From assembly GCF_015140455.1 (NCBI RefSeq), contig NZ_AP024094.1:1488001-1552000 (forward strand): a stretch of DNA of 64,000 nt, written 5' to 3'. The position numbers were made by a program, and so were the translations under genes. A model generated the notes under the pieces. That model was not told the DNA's origin, made no database searches, and worked only from the letters and a program-made list of their open reading frames with translations. Origin of the DNA: Jeongeupia sp. HS-3. Its GTDB lineage: Bacteria; Pseudomonadota; Gammaproteobacteria; Burkholderiales; Chitinibacteraceae. Shown one piece after another: positions 10,671 to 21,874 of this stretch (positions within the stretch are counted from its first letter, which is position 1; each line of letters starts with the position of its first letter).

Positions 10671-11942
10671 TTATGCCGCAGCGCTCAGGCGCGCGACCAG
10701 TTCGTTCTGTGCGACGACCTGTTGCTCGCCACCGCCGTCGCCGGTCAAACGCTTGAGATTAGCGGTCGCCGTCACCGCTTCTTCGTCCCCGATCACCACG
10801 GCAAAGTTCGCGCCGCTGGCATCGGCTTTCTTGAATTGCGATTTGAAACTGCCACCACCGGCATGCAGCACGACCTTGAGGCCCGCCGCGCGCAACTCGC
10901 TCGCCAGCGTAAAGGCAGAGCGGCCCGCAGCGTCACCCTGATGCACCAGATACACATCCGGCACCGCCCGTGGAATGGCAACGCCCTGCGTTTCCAGCAA
11001 CAGGATCAGCCGCTCGATCCCCATGGCGAAACCCACACCCGGGCAAGGCTTACCGCCGAGCTGCTCCACCAGACCATCGTAACGGCCACCGGCCGCGACC
11101 GTGGCCTGCGAGCCCAGTTGATCCGTGGTCCACTCGAACACCGAGCGGTTGTAATAGTCCAGACCGCGAACCAGGCGATGGTTGAGCTTGTAGCCGATGC
11201 CGGCAGCGTCAAGCAGAGCACGCAAACCGGCGAAGTGGGCGCGCGACTCCTCGCCGAGGAATTCGGCCAGCTTCGGCGCGTTCTCGGCCATCTCCTGCAA
11301 GGCCGGATTCTTGGTGTCGAGCACGCGCAGCGGATTGGTATACAGGCGGCGCTTGCCATCTTCATCGAGGATATCGACGTGCTGTTCCAGATAGGCAATC
11401 AGCGCCTGGCGGTGCGCAGCGCGTTCAGCCGCGTCACCCAGCGTATTGATTTCCAGCTGCAAACCGGTGAGGCCAAGACGGCGCCACAGATCGGCCAGCA
11501 TCACGATCAATTCGGCATCGACCTCGGGGCCATGAAAGCCGAAAGCCTCGACACCAACCTGATGGAACTGGCGATAACGTCCTTTTTGCGGACGTTCGTG
11601 GCGGAACATCGGCCCGGTGTACCAGAGCCGCTGGGTCTGGTTGTACAGCAGACCATGTTCGATGCAGGCGCGCACGCAGCCGGCGGTACCTTCCGGGCGC
11701 AACACCAGCTGCTCGCCGTTGAGACTGTCCTCGAAGGCGTACATTTCCTTTTCGACGATATCGGTATGCTCGCCGACACCACGAACAAACAGCGCGGTCG
11801 CCTCGACAATCGGCGTGCGAATGTATTGATAGCCGTAGGCAGCAAGCCAATCGCGCACGACCGCGTCAAAATACTGCCAACGGGCACTCTCTTGCGGCAA
11901 GAGGTCATTCATGCCGCGGATGCCCTGAATCGTTTGTGCCAT
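10671..11942 (-). CDS. hisS: Histidyl-tRNA synthetase
   Basis: Charges tRNA-His. The 423-aa class II synthetase starts [16 protein letters not shown] and has motif 2 ([19 protein letters not shown]), the His-specific [13 protein letters not shown], motif 3 ([11 protein letters not shown]) and a C-terminal anticodon domain. The frame is open further upstream, but homologues begin at the ATG at 11942. It is distinct from the HisZ paralogue at 2452. Confidence 0.97.
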   Translation of the reverse strand: MAQTIQGIRGMNDLLPQESARWQYFDAVVRDWLAAYGYQYIRTPIVEATALFVRGVGEHTDIVEKEMYAFEDSLNGEQLVLRPEGTAGCVRACIEHGLLYNQTQRLWYTGPMFRHERPQKGRYRQFHQVGVEAFGFHGPEVDAELIVMLADLWRRLGLTGLQLEINTLGDAAERAAHRQALIAYLEQHVDILDEDGKRRLYTNPLRVLDTKNPALQEMAENAPKLAEFLGEESRAHFAGLRALLDAAGIGYKLNHRLVRGLDYYNRSVFEWTTDQLGSQATVAAGGRYDGLVEQLGGKPCPGVGFAMGIERLILLLETQGVAIPRAVPDVYLVHQGDAAGRSAFTLASELRAAGLKVVLHAGGGSFKSQFKKADASGANFAVVIGDEEAVTATANLKRLTGDGGGEQQVVAQNELVARLSAAA

Positions 11943-11962
11943 AGGATTACTTATCAGATAGA

Positions 11963-13240
11963 TCAGATCGGTTGAAGCGGAATGGTTTTGCTGGCGACGG
12001 TGCGACGCTTGTCGCCATCCTTGCCGTAATGGCTGACCACATAGTGTTCGACAATGGCCTGGAATTCTTCGGCCACCTGTTCGCCCTTGAGCGTGACGGT
12101 TTTTTCGCCATCGACATACACCGGGCAAACCGGTACTTCACCGGTACCCGGCAGGCTGATGCCGATGTCGGCAAGCTTGGATTCGCCGGGACCGTTGACC
12201 ACACAGCCCATCACCGCGACCTTCATGTCTTCGACGCCCGGATAAGCCTCACGCCACACCGGCATCTGCTCACGCAGGAAAGACTGGATCTTTTGTGCCA
12301 GCTCCTGGAATACCGTCGAGGTGGTACGGCCGCAGCCCGGGCACGCGATCACCATGGGCGTAAACGAGCGCAAACCCATCGTTTGCAGCAATTCCTGCGC
12401 CACGACGACTTCCTTGGTGCGATCGCCCCCCGGCTCCGGCGTCAGCGAAATGCGAATGGTGTCGCCGATGCCTTCCTGCAGCAACACGGCCAGCGCGGCG
12501 CTTGACGCGACGATGCCCTTGCTGCCCATGCCCGCCTCGGTCAAACCAAGGTGCAACGGAAAATCGCAGCGCGCACCCAGATCGCGGTAAACCTTGATCA
12601 AGTCCTGCACGTGCGAGACCTTGCAAGACAGGATGATTTTGTCCGGACTCAAGCCCCAGGCCACGGCCTGTTCGGCCGATTCGAGCGCCGAACGGATCAG
12701 CGCCTCGCGCATGATCGCGTCGACCGGCAAGGGTTGCGCACGCTTGGCGTTTTCATCCATCAGTCGCGTCGCCATGCTCTGATCGAGCGAGCCCCAGTTC
12801 ACGCCGATCCGCACCACCTTGTTGTACTCGATGGCCTTCTCGATCATGAAGGCATACTTCTCGTCGCGCTTGCTGCCCTTGCCGACGTTACCCGGATTGA
12901 TGCGGTATTTGGCCAGCGCCTCGGCACAATCGGGGTAATCGCGCAGCAGGCGATCGCCATTGAAGTGAAAATCACCGACCAAGGGCACCTTGCAGCCCCA
13001 GTTCTCCAGCTTGGTCTTGATGTTACCGACCTGCGCCGCCGCTTCCGGACTGTTGACGGTGATGCGCACCATCTCCGAACCGGCGCGCCAAAGCTCGAAA
13101 ACCTGCCGCGCCGTACCTTCGGCATCGGCGGTGTCGGTGTTGGTCATTGATTGCACGACAACCGGATGCTTGCTGCCGACCATGACATGGCCAACGCGAA
13201 CCTCGCGACTGGTGCGACGCGGAATCTGAATATCGCTCAT
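11963..13240 (-). CDS. ispG: (E)-4-hydroxy-3-methylbut-2-enyl-diphosphate synthase
   Basis: Penultimate enzyme of the MEP isoprenoid pathway, a [4Fe-4S] protein converting MEcPP to HMBPP. The 425-aa protein has the N-terminal TIM barrel ([20 protein letters not shown]) and C-terminal cluster ligands in ACPGCGRT and GCVVNGPGE. The insert between domains seen in many betaproteobacterial forms is present. It lies between rodZ and hisS, the usual order. Confidence 0.97.
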   Translation of the reverse strand: MSDIQIPRRTSREVRVGHVMVGSKHPVVVQSMTNTDTADAEGTARQVFELWRAGSEMVRITVNSPEAAAQVGNIKTKLENWGCKVPLVGDFHFNGDRLLRDYPDCAEALAKYRINPGNVGKGSKRDEKYAFMIEKAIEYNKVVRIGVNWGSLDQSMATRLMDENAKRAQPLPVDAIMREALIRSALESAEQAVAWGLSPDKIILSCKVSHVQDLIKVYRDLGARCDFPLHLGLTEAGMGSKGIVASSAALAVLLQEGIGDTIRISLTPEPGGDRTKEVVVAQELLQTMGLRSFTPMVIACPGCGRTTSTVFQELAQKIQSFLREQMPVWREAYPGVEDMKVAVMGCVVNGPGESKLADIGISLPGTGEVPVCPVYVDGEKTVTLKGEQVAEEFQAIVEHYVVSHYGKDGDKRRTVASKTIPLQPI

Positions 13241-13246
13241 CGGGGC

Positions 13247-14104
13247 TTACTTGAGTTCCAGCGTTGCCACGTCGGATCGGCTGTATTGCGCCAGATCCAC
13301 GCGTTGGCCACGCAGATAAAGTTGGGTTTTCGGTGAATTACCGATCTTGATCCGGTAAGGCGCCGTACCGCCGAACGTACGCTCGGTTCCGGCCTTGAGG
13401 ACTTCGGAAATCAGTTTGTTGCCATTGGCGTCGGTCACCTGCACCCAGGAATCCTGCTCGGCCAGCAGGCGCAACTCACCACTACCAGCAACCGGGGCCG
13501 ATGCGACCTCGCTCGCCGGCATCGCCTGCACCTGCGCCAGCGGCGCCGATGCAACATCACTGGCCATTTCGCTGGCGATCGTCAAAGGTACATCTTGCGC
13601 GACCGGCGCCGAGACTTCCGGCAGCGTCAGTATCGCGGTCGATACATTCAGTTCGGGTGCGGCGGGTTGCTGCAGATACCAGAAAACCCCACCCGCACCG
13701 AGAATCAAACCGGCGATCACCGTCATGGTCAGCTGCAAAGGCCGGCCGCGACTACCGCCACTGCTGACCTTGAAAGTGGCCTCTTCGGTCAGATGCGGCA
13801 GCGAGGCTTGCGCGCGCTCCACCGGCAATTGCGTCGCCAGTTGCGCCACCAGCGGCTCGGGATCGAGCTGCAGCAGCCGCGCATAATTGCGCACGAAACC
13901 ACGGGCGAAGGTATTGCCAGGCAGATCGTCGAAGTGGTCGGCTTCAATCGCGCCGACCTGAGTACGGGTCAGCTTGAGCTGCGCCACCACGTCATCGATC
14001 GAAAGTCCCAAGGACTCACGCTGCAGACGCAATTGACTGCCGACACCGGTTTGCGGCGCGGCAGGCGGGGATTCTGGAGGGGTTTGGATCGGCTCGTCAG
14101 TCAT
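13247..14104 (-). CDS. rodZ: Cytoskeletal cell-shape protein RodZ
   Basis: Bitopic inner-membrane protein linking MreB to the elongation machinery. The 285-aa protein has an N-terminal HTH domain (LRLQRESLGLSIDDVVAQLKLTRTQV), the conserved FARGFVRNYARLLQLDPE, one membrane segment (about residues 125-146) and a periplasmic Ala/Val/Pro-rich part ending in a beta-rich DUF4115 domain (RLLAEQDSWVQVTDANG). The ATG at 14104 is chosen over an adjacent GTG; it lies 4 bases after the pilF stop. Confidence 0.92.
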   Translation of the reverse strand: MTDEPIQTPPESPPAAPQTGVGSQLRLQRESLGLSIDDVVAQLKLTRTQVGAIEADHFDDLPGNTFARGFVRNYARLLQLDPEPLVAQLATQLPVERAQASLPHLTEEATFKVSSGGSRGRPLQLTMTVIAGLILGAGGVFWYLQQPAAPELNVSTAILTLPEVSAPVAQDVPLTIASEMASDVASAPLAQVQAMPASEVASAPVAGSGELRLLAEQDSWVQVTDANGNKLISEVLKAGTERTFGGTAPYRIKIGNSPKTQLYLRGQRVDLAQYSRSDVATLELK

Positions 14105-14107
14105 CAC

Positions 14108-14860
14108 TTAATTATCGTATTGGCCGGCGGCCAGTTTGGTCGTTTCCAGCGAATCGGGATATTTCTTGCGCAGTTCCTGCGCATAACGGCTTACGCCATC
14201 GCTATTGCCAAGACCGCGCTCGATGCGCAGGTTCAGCCAGGTCAGCGTGGCGCTAGCCGGCGTGGTTTTCTGCAGCGCCAGCGCATAACGCTTGGCCATC
14301 ACGTAATCACGCGACTTCAAACCCAGCTCGGCCAACTGGTAGCTGGCTTGTGCATTGTTCGCACGGTACTGCAAGGCCCGCTCGAAATAGCGCTTGGCGC
14401 CCGCCATATCGTCGCCTTTCAAGGCGCACTGGCCGGCATTGATCAGCGTTTTGTCCGGCGTCGCGTACAGCGGATTGGTCAGCGCACGCTCGTAGTAAGC
14501 CAGCCCTTCCGGCATCTGGCCATGTTCACACAGGAACCAGCCGTAATTATGATTGGCATCCGAATCGTCCGGCGAAAGCCGCAACGCTTCGGCAAAATTC
14601 TGCTTGGCCTTGGCGTCGTCCTTGAGTGCCGAGTAGATCAGCCCAAGCATCGTGTACGCCGGTGAATATTTACTGTCGGCCGAAATAGCGTTGTTGGCCT
14701 CGTCGATCGCCACACCATAACGGCCAAGCCGGAAATATTCTGCGGCCAGCTGGGTGCGAATATTGGCCCGACGATCCGGCGAGTCATCCTGGCTTGCTGC
14801 CAAGCCCGCGCCACTCGTCACCAGGATCACACACAACAGTACGAACGAACGCAGACTCAT
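14108..14860 (-). CDS. pilF: Type IV pilus biogenesis/stability protein PilF (PilW)
   Basis: TPR protein required for assembly or localisation of the PilQ secretin. The 250-aa protein has a signal peptide (FVLLCVILVTSGAGLAAS) and about six TPR units (YSPAYTMLGLIYSALKDDAKAK; SDANHNYGWFLCEHGQ; NNAQASYQLAELGLKSRDY). Members are usually lipoproteins, but I see no lipobox cysteine after the signal, so it may be a soluble periplasmic form here. Position rlmN-pilF-rodZ-ispG is the classical context. Confidence 0.93.
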   Translation of the reverse strand: MSLRSFVLLCVILVTSGAGLAASQDDSPDRRANIRTQLAAEYFRLGRYGVAIDEANNAISADSKYSPAYTMLGLIYSALKDDAKAKQNFAEALRLSPDDSDANHNYGWFLCEHGQMPEGLAYYERALTNPLYATPDKTLINAGQCALKGDDMAGAKRYFERALQYRANNAQASYQLAELGLKSRDYVMAKRYALALQKTTPASATLTWLNLRIERGLGNSDGVSRYAQELRKKYPDSLETTKLAAGQYDN

Positions 14861-14872
14861 CTCTTCCTCGAA

Positions 14873-15997
14873 TTACGATCGAAACGTGATCGGACGAATC
14901 TCGGCTGCATGCTTCTCAATGCGGCGGGTCTTGTCCTTGACCTGACCGGCCAACTGGCCGCAGGCGGCGTCGATATCATCGCCACGGGTTTTTCTCACCG
15001 TCACGATATAACCGGCGTCGATCACGATATCCCGGAAGGCGAGGATAGCATCCCGGCTCGATCGCTTGTAGTCCGCACCCGGGAACGGATTCCAGGGAAT
15101 CAGGTTGAGCTTGCACGGCACATCGCGCAGCAGCAGGGCAAGCTGACGGGCATGCTCAGGCTGATCGTTCACGCCCTCGAGCATGACGTATTCGAAAGTG
15201 ATGAAATCGCGCGGCGCCTTTTCCAGATAACGGTTACAGGCGGCCAGCAGTTCTTTCAGCGGGTATTTCTTGTTGATCGGTACGATCTGATCGCGGATCG
15301 CATCGTTCGGCGCATGCAGACTCACCGCCAGCGCCACCGGACAGGCGTCGCGCAAACGATCCATCGCCGGCACCAGACCCGAAGTCGACAGCGTCACACG
15401 GCGACGGCTCAGGCCGTAAGCATTGTCGTCGAGCATCAAGCGCAACGCGGCCACGACATTGTCGAAGTTGGCCAGCGGCTCGCCCATGCCCATCATCACC
15501 ACGTTCGAGACAATCCGGCCGCCCTCTTCCAGCGGCGCGCCAATGCGCGCCTGCTCGGGCGAAAGCCGGTTGTTGGCCCACCACAACTGGCCGATGATTT
15601 CGCCGGTGGTGAGGTTGCGGTTGAAACCCTGCTTGGCGGTCGAGCAAAAACCGCAATCGAGCGCACAGCCGACCTGGCTGGAGACGCACAATGTACCGCG
15701 GTCATCCTCGGGGATGAACACGGTTTCGATCCCGTTGCCGGTACCGACGTCCAGCAGCCATTTGGCGGTGCCGTCGCTGGCCAATTGCTCGGAGAGTAAG
15801 CCAGGAATCGTCACCGCCGCGTCGGCGGCCAGCCTGGTGCGGAAACTCTTGGCGATATCGGTCATCTGCTCGAAATCCGATACCCCGCGCTGGTGCACCC
15901 ATTTGAGCAACTGTTTGGCGCGGAACGGCTTTTCGCCGTACTTCACCATCAGTTCGGCAAGCGCTTGCGCATCGTAATCGAGCAAATTGACCGACAT
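14873..15997 (-). CDS. rlmN: Dual-specificity 23S rRNA/tRNA adenine-C2 methyltransferase
   Basis: Radical-SAM enzyme that methylates A2503 of 23S rRNA and A37 of some tRNAs. The 374-aa protein has the SAM-cluster motif C-x3-C-x2-C in [26 protein letters not shown], the [15 protein letters not shown]-binding stretch and C-terminal [16 protein letters not shown], whose Cys is the methyl-carrier position. It starts 11 bp after the ndk stop. Confidence 0.97.
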   Translation of the reverse strand: MSVNLLDYDAQALAELMVKYGEKPFRAKQLLKWVHQRGVSDFEQMTDIAKSFRTRLAADAAVTIPGLLSEQLASDGTAKWLLDVGTGNGIETVFIPEDDRGTLCVSSQVGCALDCGFCSTAKQGFNRNLTTGEIIGQLWWANNRLSPEQARIGAPLEEGGRIVSNVVMMGMGEPLANFDNVVAALRLMLDDNAYGLSRRRVTLSTSGLVPAMDRLRDACPVALAVSLHAPNDAIRDQIVPINKKYPLKELLAACNRYLEKAPRDFITFEYVMLEGVNDQPEHARQLALLLRDVPCKLNLIPWNPFPGADYKRSSRDAILAFRDIVIDAGYIVTVRKTRGDDIDAACGQLAGQVKDKTRRIEKHAAEIRPITFRS

Positions 15998-16008
15998 CTC
16001 AGCTTTCC

Positions 16009-16434
16009 TTAGCGGCCGTACACTTCGCTGGAAGCGAAGAAGTAGGCGATTTCGATTGCGGCGTTTTCAGCCGAATCGGAGCCGTGAACGGCGTTGGCAT
16101 CGATCGAATCGGCGAAATCGGCGCGGATGGTGCCTGCGTCGGCCTTCTTCGGATCGGTTGCGCCCATCAGGTCACGGTTCTTGAGGATGGCGCCTTCGCC
16201 TTCCAGCGCCTGGATCATCACCGGGCCGGAAATCATGAACGACACCAGATCATTGAAGAAAGGGCGTTCCTTGTGCACGGCGTAGAAGCCTTCGGCTTCG
16301 GCGCGCGACAGTTGTTTCATCTTGGCGGCAACAACCTTGAGGCCAGCCGATTCGAAGCGGTCGTAGATTTTGCCGATTACGTTCTTGGCAACAGCGTCCG
16401 GTTTCACAATCGACAGGGTGCGTTCAATAGCCAT
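16009..16434 (-). CDS. ndk: Nucleoside diphosphate kinase
   Basis: Balances NTP/dNTP pools through a phospho-histidine intermediate. The 141-aa length is exact for the family. The active-site His117 lies in NAVHGSDS, and [12 protein letters not shown] and [11 protein letters not shown] are present. It is the first gene of the long leftward block, with an extended -10 promoter candidate about 135 bp upstream. Confidence 0.98.
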   Translation of the reverse strand: MAIERTLSIVKPDAVAKNVIGKIYDRFESAGLKVVAAKMKQLSRAEAEGFYAVHKERPFFNDLVSFMISGPVMIQALEGEGAILKNRDLMGATDPKKADAGTIRADFADSIDANAVHGSDSAENAAIEIAYFFASSEVYGR

Positions 16435-16566
16435 GGGGCAAACTCCGGTGGTTTCGTTTAAGAGACAAATTTATTTTGGTCTGGTTTACACTGCTGGCGG
16501 AAATCGGCTAGCCTCAAGCAGGACTTAAACCGCTTCCAGCCCAAATCTGTGGCAGGACAGCCAAGT

Positions 16567-16575
16567 ATTATAACA
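16567..16575 (-). promoter_or_regulatory. Extended -10 promoter candidate for the ndk block
   Basis: On the minus strand TGTTATAAT gives a consensus -10 hexamer with a TGn extension; no good -35 is seen at 17 bp. It lies about 135 bp upstream of ndk and close to the divergent SPOR gene. Confidence 0.45.
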
Positions 16576-16611
16576 AAATCAAGCCGTTTGGCTTGTACTG
16601 CCTTGCTGACC

Positions 16612-17349
16612 ATGAGCGACACTCCGCAGCGGGACGCCAACAGCGCCCCAGATCCGATTGATGAGCAGCGCGCGCAGCAGAAGCTGCGTACCCAGCTTTA
16701 TTGGCGCCTGGGCGTTGCGGTCGCGCTGATCGGCCTGGTTGTCGGTGCCCTGCAGCTGCTGGATCACCCCAAGCGTTCGATGCTGCCACCAACGCCGCAG
16801 ATCGCCTTGCCCAGCCCGATCGCCAGCGCACCCGTCACCGCCAGCGCATCTGTTGCAGCATCTACCCCCGACGAAGCCATCATTAGCACGCCCGAAGCCA
16901 GCGCCGTTGCCAGCGTTCCGGCGCAACAAGCCATCGGCAACTTGCCCCGCAAGGAACCCAAACCCGCAGCCGCGCCGACAGAGACGCCCCAAGCGAAACC
17001 CACCCAGACCGCACCGATCGCGCCCGCAGCAACGCTTTCCCTTGCCGCTCCAGCCGTCGCGGCAACCAAGGCGCCGCCAAAGACGCCGCCGGCAGCGCCC
17101 GAGCCCCTCGCACCGGCCAGCATCGTCAAACGCGCCGACGGTTACAGCGTTCAGGCCGGGGTATTTTTGCATTCGGAGAATGCGGAAAAGCTGTTGCGCA
17201 AATTGCAAGCGGCCGGCGTGCCGGCCTACCTGGAAACTCGCGTGCAGATCGGCCCGTTCAAAACCCGTCATGAAGCGGATGCGGCGGCGAAAAAACTGCG
17301 CCAGCTCGGCATCAACCCGGTGATTGCCCCGGCCCTGAATCAGGACTGA
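16612..17349 (+). CDS. SPOR-domain membrane protein
   Basis: 245-aa bitopic protein. It starts MSDTPQRDANSAPDP, with one membrane segment (about residues 32-52), a long Pro/Ala-rich periplasmic linker (about 60-170) and a C-terminal SPOR domain (GYSVQAGVFLHSENAEKLLRKL ... VQIGPFKTRHEADAAAKKL). SPOR domains bind denuded septal peptidoglycan, so a role at the division septum, FtsN- or DedD-like, is likely. The ATG at 16612 is preferred to a longer reading because the earlier part overlaps promoter-like sequence. Confidence 0.88.
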   Translation: MSDTPQRDANSAPDPIDEQRAQQKLRTQLYWRLGVAVALIGLVVGALQLLDHPKRSMLPPTPQIALPSPIASAPVTASASVAASTPDEAIISTPEASAVASVPAQQAIGNLPRKEPKPAAAPTETPQAKPTQTAPIAPAATLSLAAPAVAATKAPPKTPPAAPEPLAPASIVKRADGYSVQAGVFLHSENAEKLLRKLQAAGVPAYLETRVQIGPFKTRHEADAAAKKLRQLGINPVIAPALNQD

Positions 17350-17374
17350 GGCGAAGACCGGGCCTGCGAGCCGC

Positions 17375-18523
17375 TCAGGCCAGCCAGGGCGGCAATTGCG
17401 ATACCAGCGCCTGACGCTCCTTGGTGGCCGTACCCAGCAGGGCAAAACCGATCAGCGCACCATCGGCACCGACATAACGCGCGATCAAACCGGCTTCAAC
17501 CGGCTCTATCTGCCATTCGCCCTCACCCTGCAAGGGCGGCGCCACGATGGTCGGGCACGACGGGGTTTTCACCAGTACCGGCATCGCCGGATAGCGCACC
17601 GGCGTCACCGTGCCGGCCAGCGTCGCGGCCAGTGCACGCGCCTGCTGCATAATCGGCATGACAAAGGGCAGATTCAGCCCGGCGACTTCGGCGCAATCAC
17701 CCATCGCATACACATGCGGCGCCGACGACTGCAAGTTCCGGTCCAGCACGATGCCACGCGCGACCTCAAGCCCGGCCGCCTGCGCCAGCGCCGTGCGCGG
17801 GCGCAGGCCGACCGCCGACAACACCAGATCCGCGGCAATGCGCTCGCCGGTATCCAGCACCACGGCGTAAGCATTGCCGCTACGCTCGATTTTTTGCGCC
17901 GCGGCGCCACAGCGGAACGTCACTCCCGCATCGGTCAGCCGCGCCGCGAGCATTTCGCCAGCCTGCCGCGGCAACAGCCGCGACAGCAGCGCGGCGGCCG
18001 GATCAATCAGGATGGGCGCAATACCGCGTGCGATCAGATCATTGGCGAACTCGCAACCGATCAAACCGGCACCGAGAATCGCCACGCGCTCAACGCCATC
18101 AAGCCGGCCGGCAAAGCGCGCGTAATCATCCAGATCGTTGACCGACATGACCTCATCCACCGCATCGCCCTCCAGCCGCAGACGAACCGGATCGGCCCCC
18201 AGTGCCAGCACCAGATCGCGATAAACCAGCGTGTCGCCATTGCCCAGACTCAGCGAGCGGGCCGCCGTATCGATCGACACCAGCTCGGTATGCGCAAGCA
18301 GGGTCGCCCTGAGTTCTTCGGCCATTTTCGCCATCGGCTTCATCACCAGCGTTTCTGGCGTTTTCTTGCTGGCTAGCGCATTGGAAAGCATGGGCTTGGA
18401 ATAGTAATCGGCGGCATCGCGGGCGATGATCACCAGCGGTGTTTCGGCGTCGAGCTTGCGCCATTCACGCGCGAGGTTGTAGCCGGCAAGGCCGGCGCCA
18501 ACGATAACAACAGGGGCAGACAT
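17375..18523 (-). CDS. FAD-dependent pyridine nucleotide oxidoreductase (rubredoxin reductase-like)
   Basis: 382-aa flavoprotein with an FAD-binding GAGLAGYNLA near the N-terminus, a second Rossmann motif AILGAGLIGCEFA for NAD(P)H and a C-terminal FAD motif VYAMGDCAEVAG. Length and order fit rubredoxin-NAD(+) reductases (AlkT/RubB type), but no rubredoxin gene is adjacent, so the acceptor is unknown. The ATG at 18523 has GGAG nine bases upstream and is preferred to a GTG at 18538. It lies downstream of oxyR on the same strand, compatible with a redox-stress role. Confidence 0.82.
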   Translation of the reverse strand: MSAPVVIVGAGLAGYNLAREWRKLDAETPLVIIARDAADYYSKPMLSNALASKKTPETLVMKPMAKMAEELRATLLAHTELVSIDTAARSLSLGNGDTLVYRDLVLALGADPVRLRLEGDAVDEVMSVNDLDDYARFAGRLDGVERVAILGAGLIGCEFANDLIARGIAPILIDPAAALLSRLLPRQAGEMLAARLTDAGVTFRCGAAAQKIERSGNAYAVVLDTGERIAADLVLSAVGLRPRTALAQAAGLEVARGIVLDRNLQSSAPHVYAMGDCAEVAGLNLPFVMPIMQQARALAATLAGTVTPVRYPAMPVLVKTPSCPTIVAPPLQGEGEWQIEPVEAGLIARYVGADGALIGFALLGTATKERQALVSQLPPWLA

Positions 18524-18592
18524 GAGCACTCCAGACACAGGAAGGCCGAACGCGATGCGTTCGGCCTGTTCATTACAATCAATTCGGGCAGA

Positions 18593-19528
18593 TCAGTGCT
18601 GCGCGGGATCGGCCAGCAAGGTCACCGCCGGCAGATCACTGGCCAGGATCGCCTGGCGCACGGCCTCAATCGCCGCCGCACGCGGAAAATTCTTGCGCCA
18701 CGCCAGCACCACCCGGCGCGTCGGCACCGGCGCGCTGAACGGGCGGATACTCAACAGGCTATCGTCGGCGCGCGACACCGATGTCGCCGGTAGCACCGTG
18801 ACACCGATGCCGCCAGCAACCATGTGCCGGATCGTCGTCAACGACGAGCCCTGCAAGGTTCGCTGCAAACTGCTCGCCGGCAGACTCTCGCGATTCAGAT
18901 CGGGGCAGGTTTGCAGTACGTGATCGCGGAAGCAGTTTCCCGGTGACAACAGCAGCACGTTCTCTTCGGCCAGCTGGTCCGAATCGATCGATGTCAGCAC
19001 CTCCCATGGGTGGCCCTTGGGCGTGGCCACCACGAAGGGCTCGTCATACACCGGCAAGGTAGCAATACCGGCCTCGTGAAACGGCTCGGCCACGATCGCC
19101 ACGTCGATTTCGCCCTGCTTGAGCATTTCGGCCAGACGGCCGGTGTAGTTTTCTTCCAGCAGGATTTGCATCTGTGGCGCACGTTCGCGCAGATCCGGAA
19201 TCAGATGCGGCAACAAATAGGGGCTGATTGTATAAATGATGCCAAGGCGCAACGGCCCGGCCAGCGGGTCCTTGCCCTGCTCGGCCAGCTGCCTGATGAC
19301 CTGCACCTCTTCGAGCACGCGCTGCGCCTGTTCGACGATGCGCTCGCCATTGGGCGTCAGCGTGACTTCACCGGCGGCGCGCTCGAACAGCGTCACACCG
19401 AGCTCGTCTTCGAGTTTTTTCACCGCCACCGACAGCGTCGGCTGCGAGACAAAACAACTGGCGGCGGCGCGGCCGAAGTGGCGCTCGCGCGCGACCGCAA
19501 CGATGTAGCGAAACTCGGTCAGTGTCAT
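18593..19528 (-). CDS. oxyR: Hydrogen-peroxide-sensing regulator OxyR (LysR family)
   Basis: LysR-type activator of peroxide defence. The 311-aa protein has an N-terminal winged HTH (residues 1-60, ASCFVSQPTLSVAVKKLEDELG) and a sensor domain with redox Cys199 and Cys208 (SPGNCFRDHVLQTC), the same numbers as in E. coli OxyR. The ATG overlaps the dsbB stop as ATGA, indicating translational coupling to the disulfide-bond gene. The frame is open further upstream, but that extension lies in dsbB and does not resemble the family. Confidence 0.95.
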   Translation of the reverse strand: MTLTEFRYIVAVARERHFGRAAASCFVSQPTLSVAVKKLEDELGVTLFERAAGEVTLTPNGERIVEQAQRVLEEVQVIRQLAEQGKDPLAGPLRLGIIYTISPYLLPHLIPDLRERAPQMQILLEENYTGRLAEMLKQGEIDVAIVAEPFHEAGIATLPVYDEPFVVATPKGHPWEVLTSIDSDQLAEENVLLLSPGNCFRDHVLQTCPDLNRESLPASSLQRTLQGSSLTTIRHMVAGGIGVTVLPATSVSRADDSLLSIRPFSAPVPTRRVVLAWRKNFPRAAAIEAVRQAILASDLPAVTLLADPAQH

Positions 19529-20052
19529 CGCCAGCGACCTCGCCCGATCTCGGCAAGACGCGCCGAGCACAGCGAAACCGTCACCGCGATCAAACCGAGG
19601 CAAGTGAGAAGCACCCAGACCGGCATGGAGACGCCGAACAGCTTGAAATCCACCGCCGAGCAATCGCCCACCGGCCGAATCAAGGCGCCCAGCCACGCGG
19701 GCCAACGATTCAGATCGATAGGAAAAGGCAAGGCCGCGGCGCAGCTGATGCCGGGATCAACCGGGCCGTATTGCAGCCGCAGATTCCAGATGGCCGCGAC
19801 TGCACCGGCCGAGGCGGCCAGAATGATCAGGCCGCCGACAAGTTTCACGCTACTACGCCGTTCCGGCCGCCATACCGCAGCCAACAACGCCAGTACGCCT
19901 ATGAAGAGAATCGCCAGCCGCTGATAGACACACATCAGGCAAGGCATCACCCAGTTGTAGATCTGGTGGTACATCGCAAAACCGATCATTGCCACGCAAG
20001 CAACGAAGATCAGCAGAAATCCGGTGCGCCAGTAGCGCATTGCCAAGCCCAT
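19525..20052 (-). CDS. dsbB: Disulfide bond formation protein DsbB
   Basis: Inner-membrane quinone reductase that reoxidises DsbA. The 175-aa protein has four hydrophobic segments, the first periplasmic pair C38/C41 in MPCLMCVYQR and the second pair C104 and C131, all four conserved cysteines. The ATG at 20052 has an AGG ribosome-binding site eight bases upstream. Its stop overlaps the oxyR start, and it is divergent from guaB. Confidence 0.95.
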   Translation of the reverse strand: MGLAMRYWRTGFLLIFVACVAMIGFAMYHQIYNWVMPCLMCVYQRLAILFIGVLALLAAVWRPERRSSVKLVGGLIILAASAGAVAAIWNLRLQYGPVDPGISCAAALPFPIDLNRWPAWLGALIRPVGDCSAVDFKLFGVSMPVWVLLTCLGLIAVTVSLCSARLAEIGRGRWR

Positions 20053-20100
20053 AGTTTCAACCTCATCCCGATTGTTTTTTTCAATCGCCACCGATTGTAA

Positions 20101-21687
<1,587 letters not shown>

Positions 21688-21731
21688 CCCCCACGTTCCA
21701 GCGCCGTCCTGACGGGGCCAGAAACACCAAC

Positions 21732-21766
21732 AAACCCCGCACCGTTACTAGGTCGCGGGGTTTTTT
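21732..21766 (+). terminator. Terminator after guaB, supplied by the element
   Basis: AAACCCCGC paired with GCGGGGTTT (one bulge further in) and followed by six T, 45 bp past the guaB stop. It lies inside the att boundary, so it came with the element and replaces the native terminator now displaced to 31808-31840. Confidence 0.8.
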
Positions 21767-21825
21767 ATTGTCCTCACATGTCCGGGCAGCAACTACAGAA
21801 GCCGGGAAAAATTCCCACCGGTACT

Positions 21826-21870
21826 CCCACCGTTTTAGAATCCCACTGATGAACACAAAAAAACGGTGGG
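21826..21870. repeat. Inverted CCCACCGTTTT motifs, putative integrase arm sites (left)
   Basis: CCCACCGTTTT at 21826-21836 and its complement at 21860-21870 lie between attL and the integrase ATG, with a partial copy (CCCACCG) at 21814-21820. Two further exact copies lie 40-60 bp inside attR. Motifs shared only by the two ends of an element are typical of arm-type integrase or excisionase binding sites. Confidence 0.6.
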
Positions 21871-21874
21871 ACTC

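Noticed and set aside
17375-18523. Naming the flavoprotein a rubredoxin reductase outright
   Set aside because: No rubredoxin gene is nearby, so only the general class is supported.
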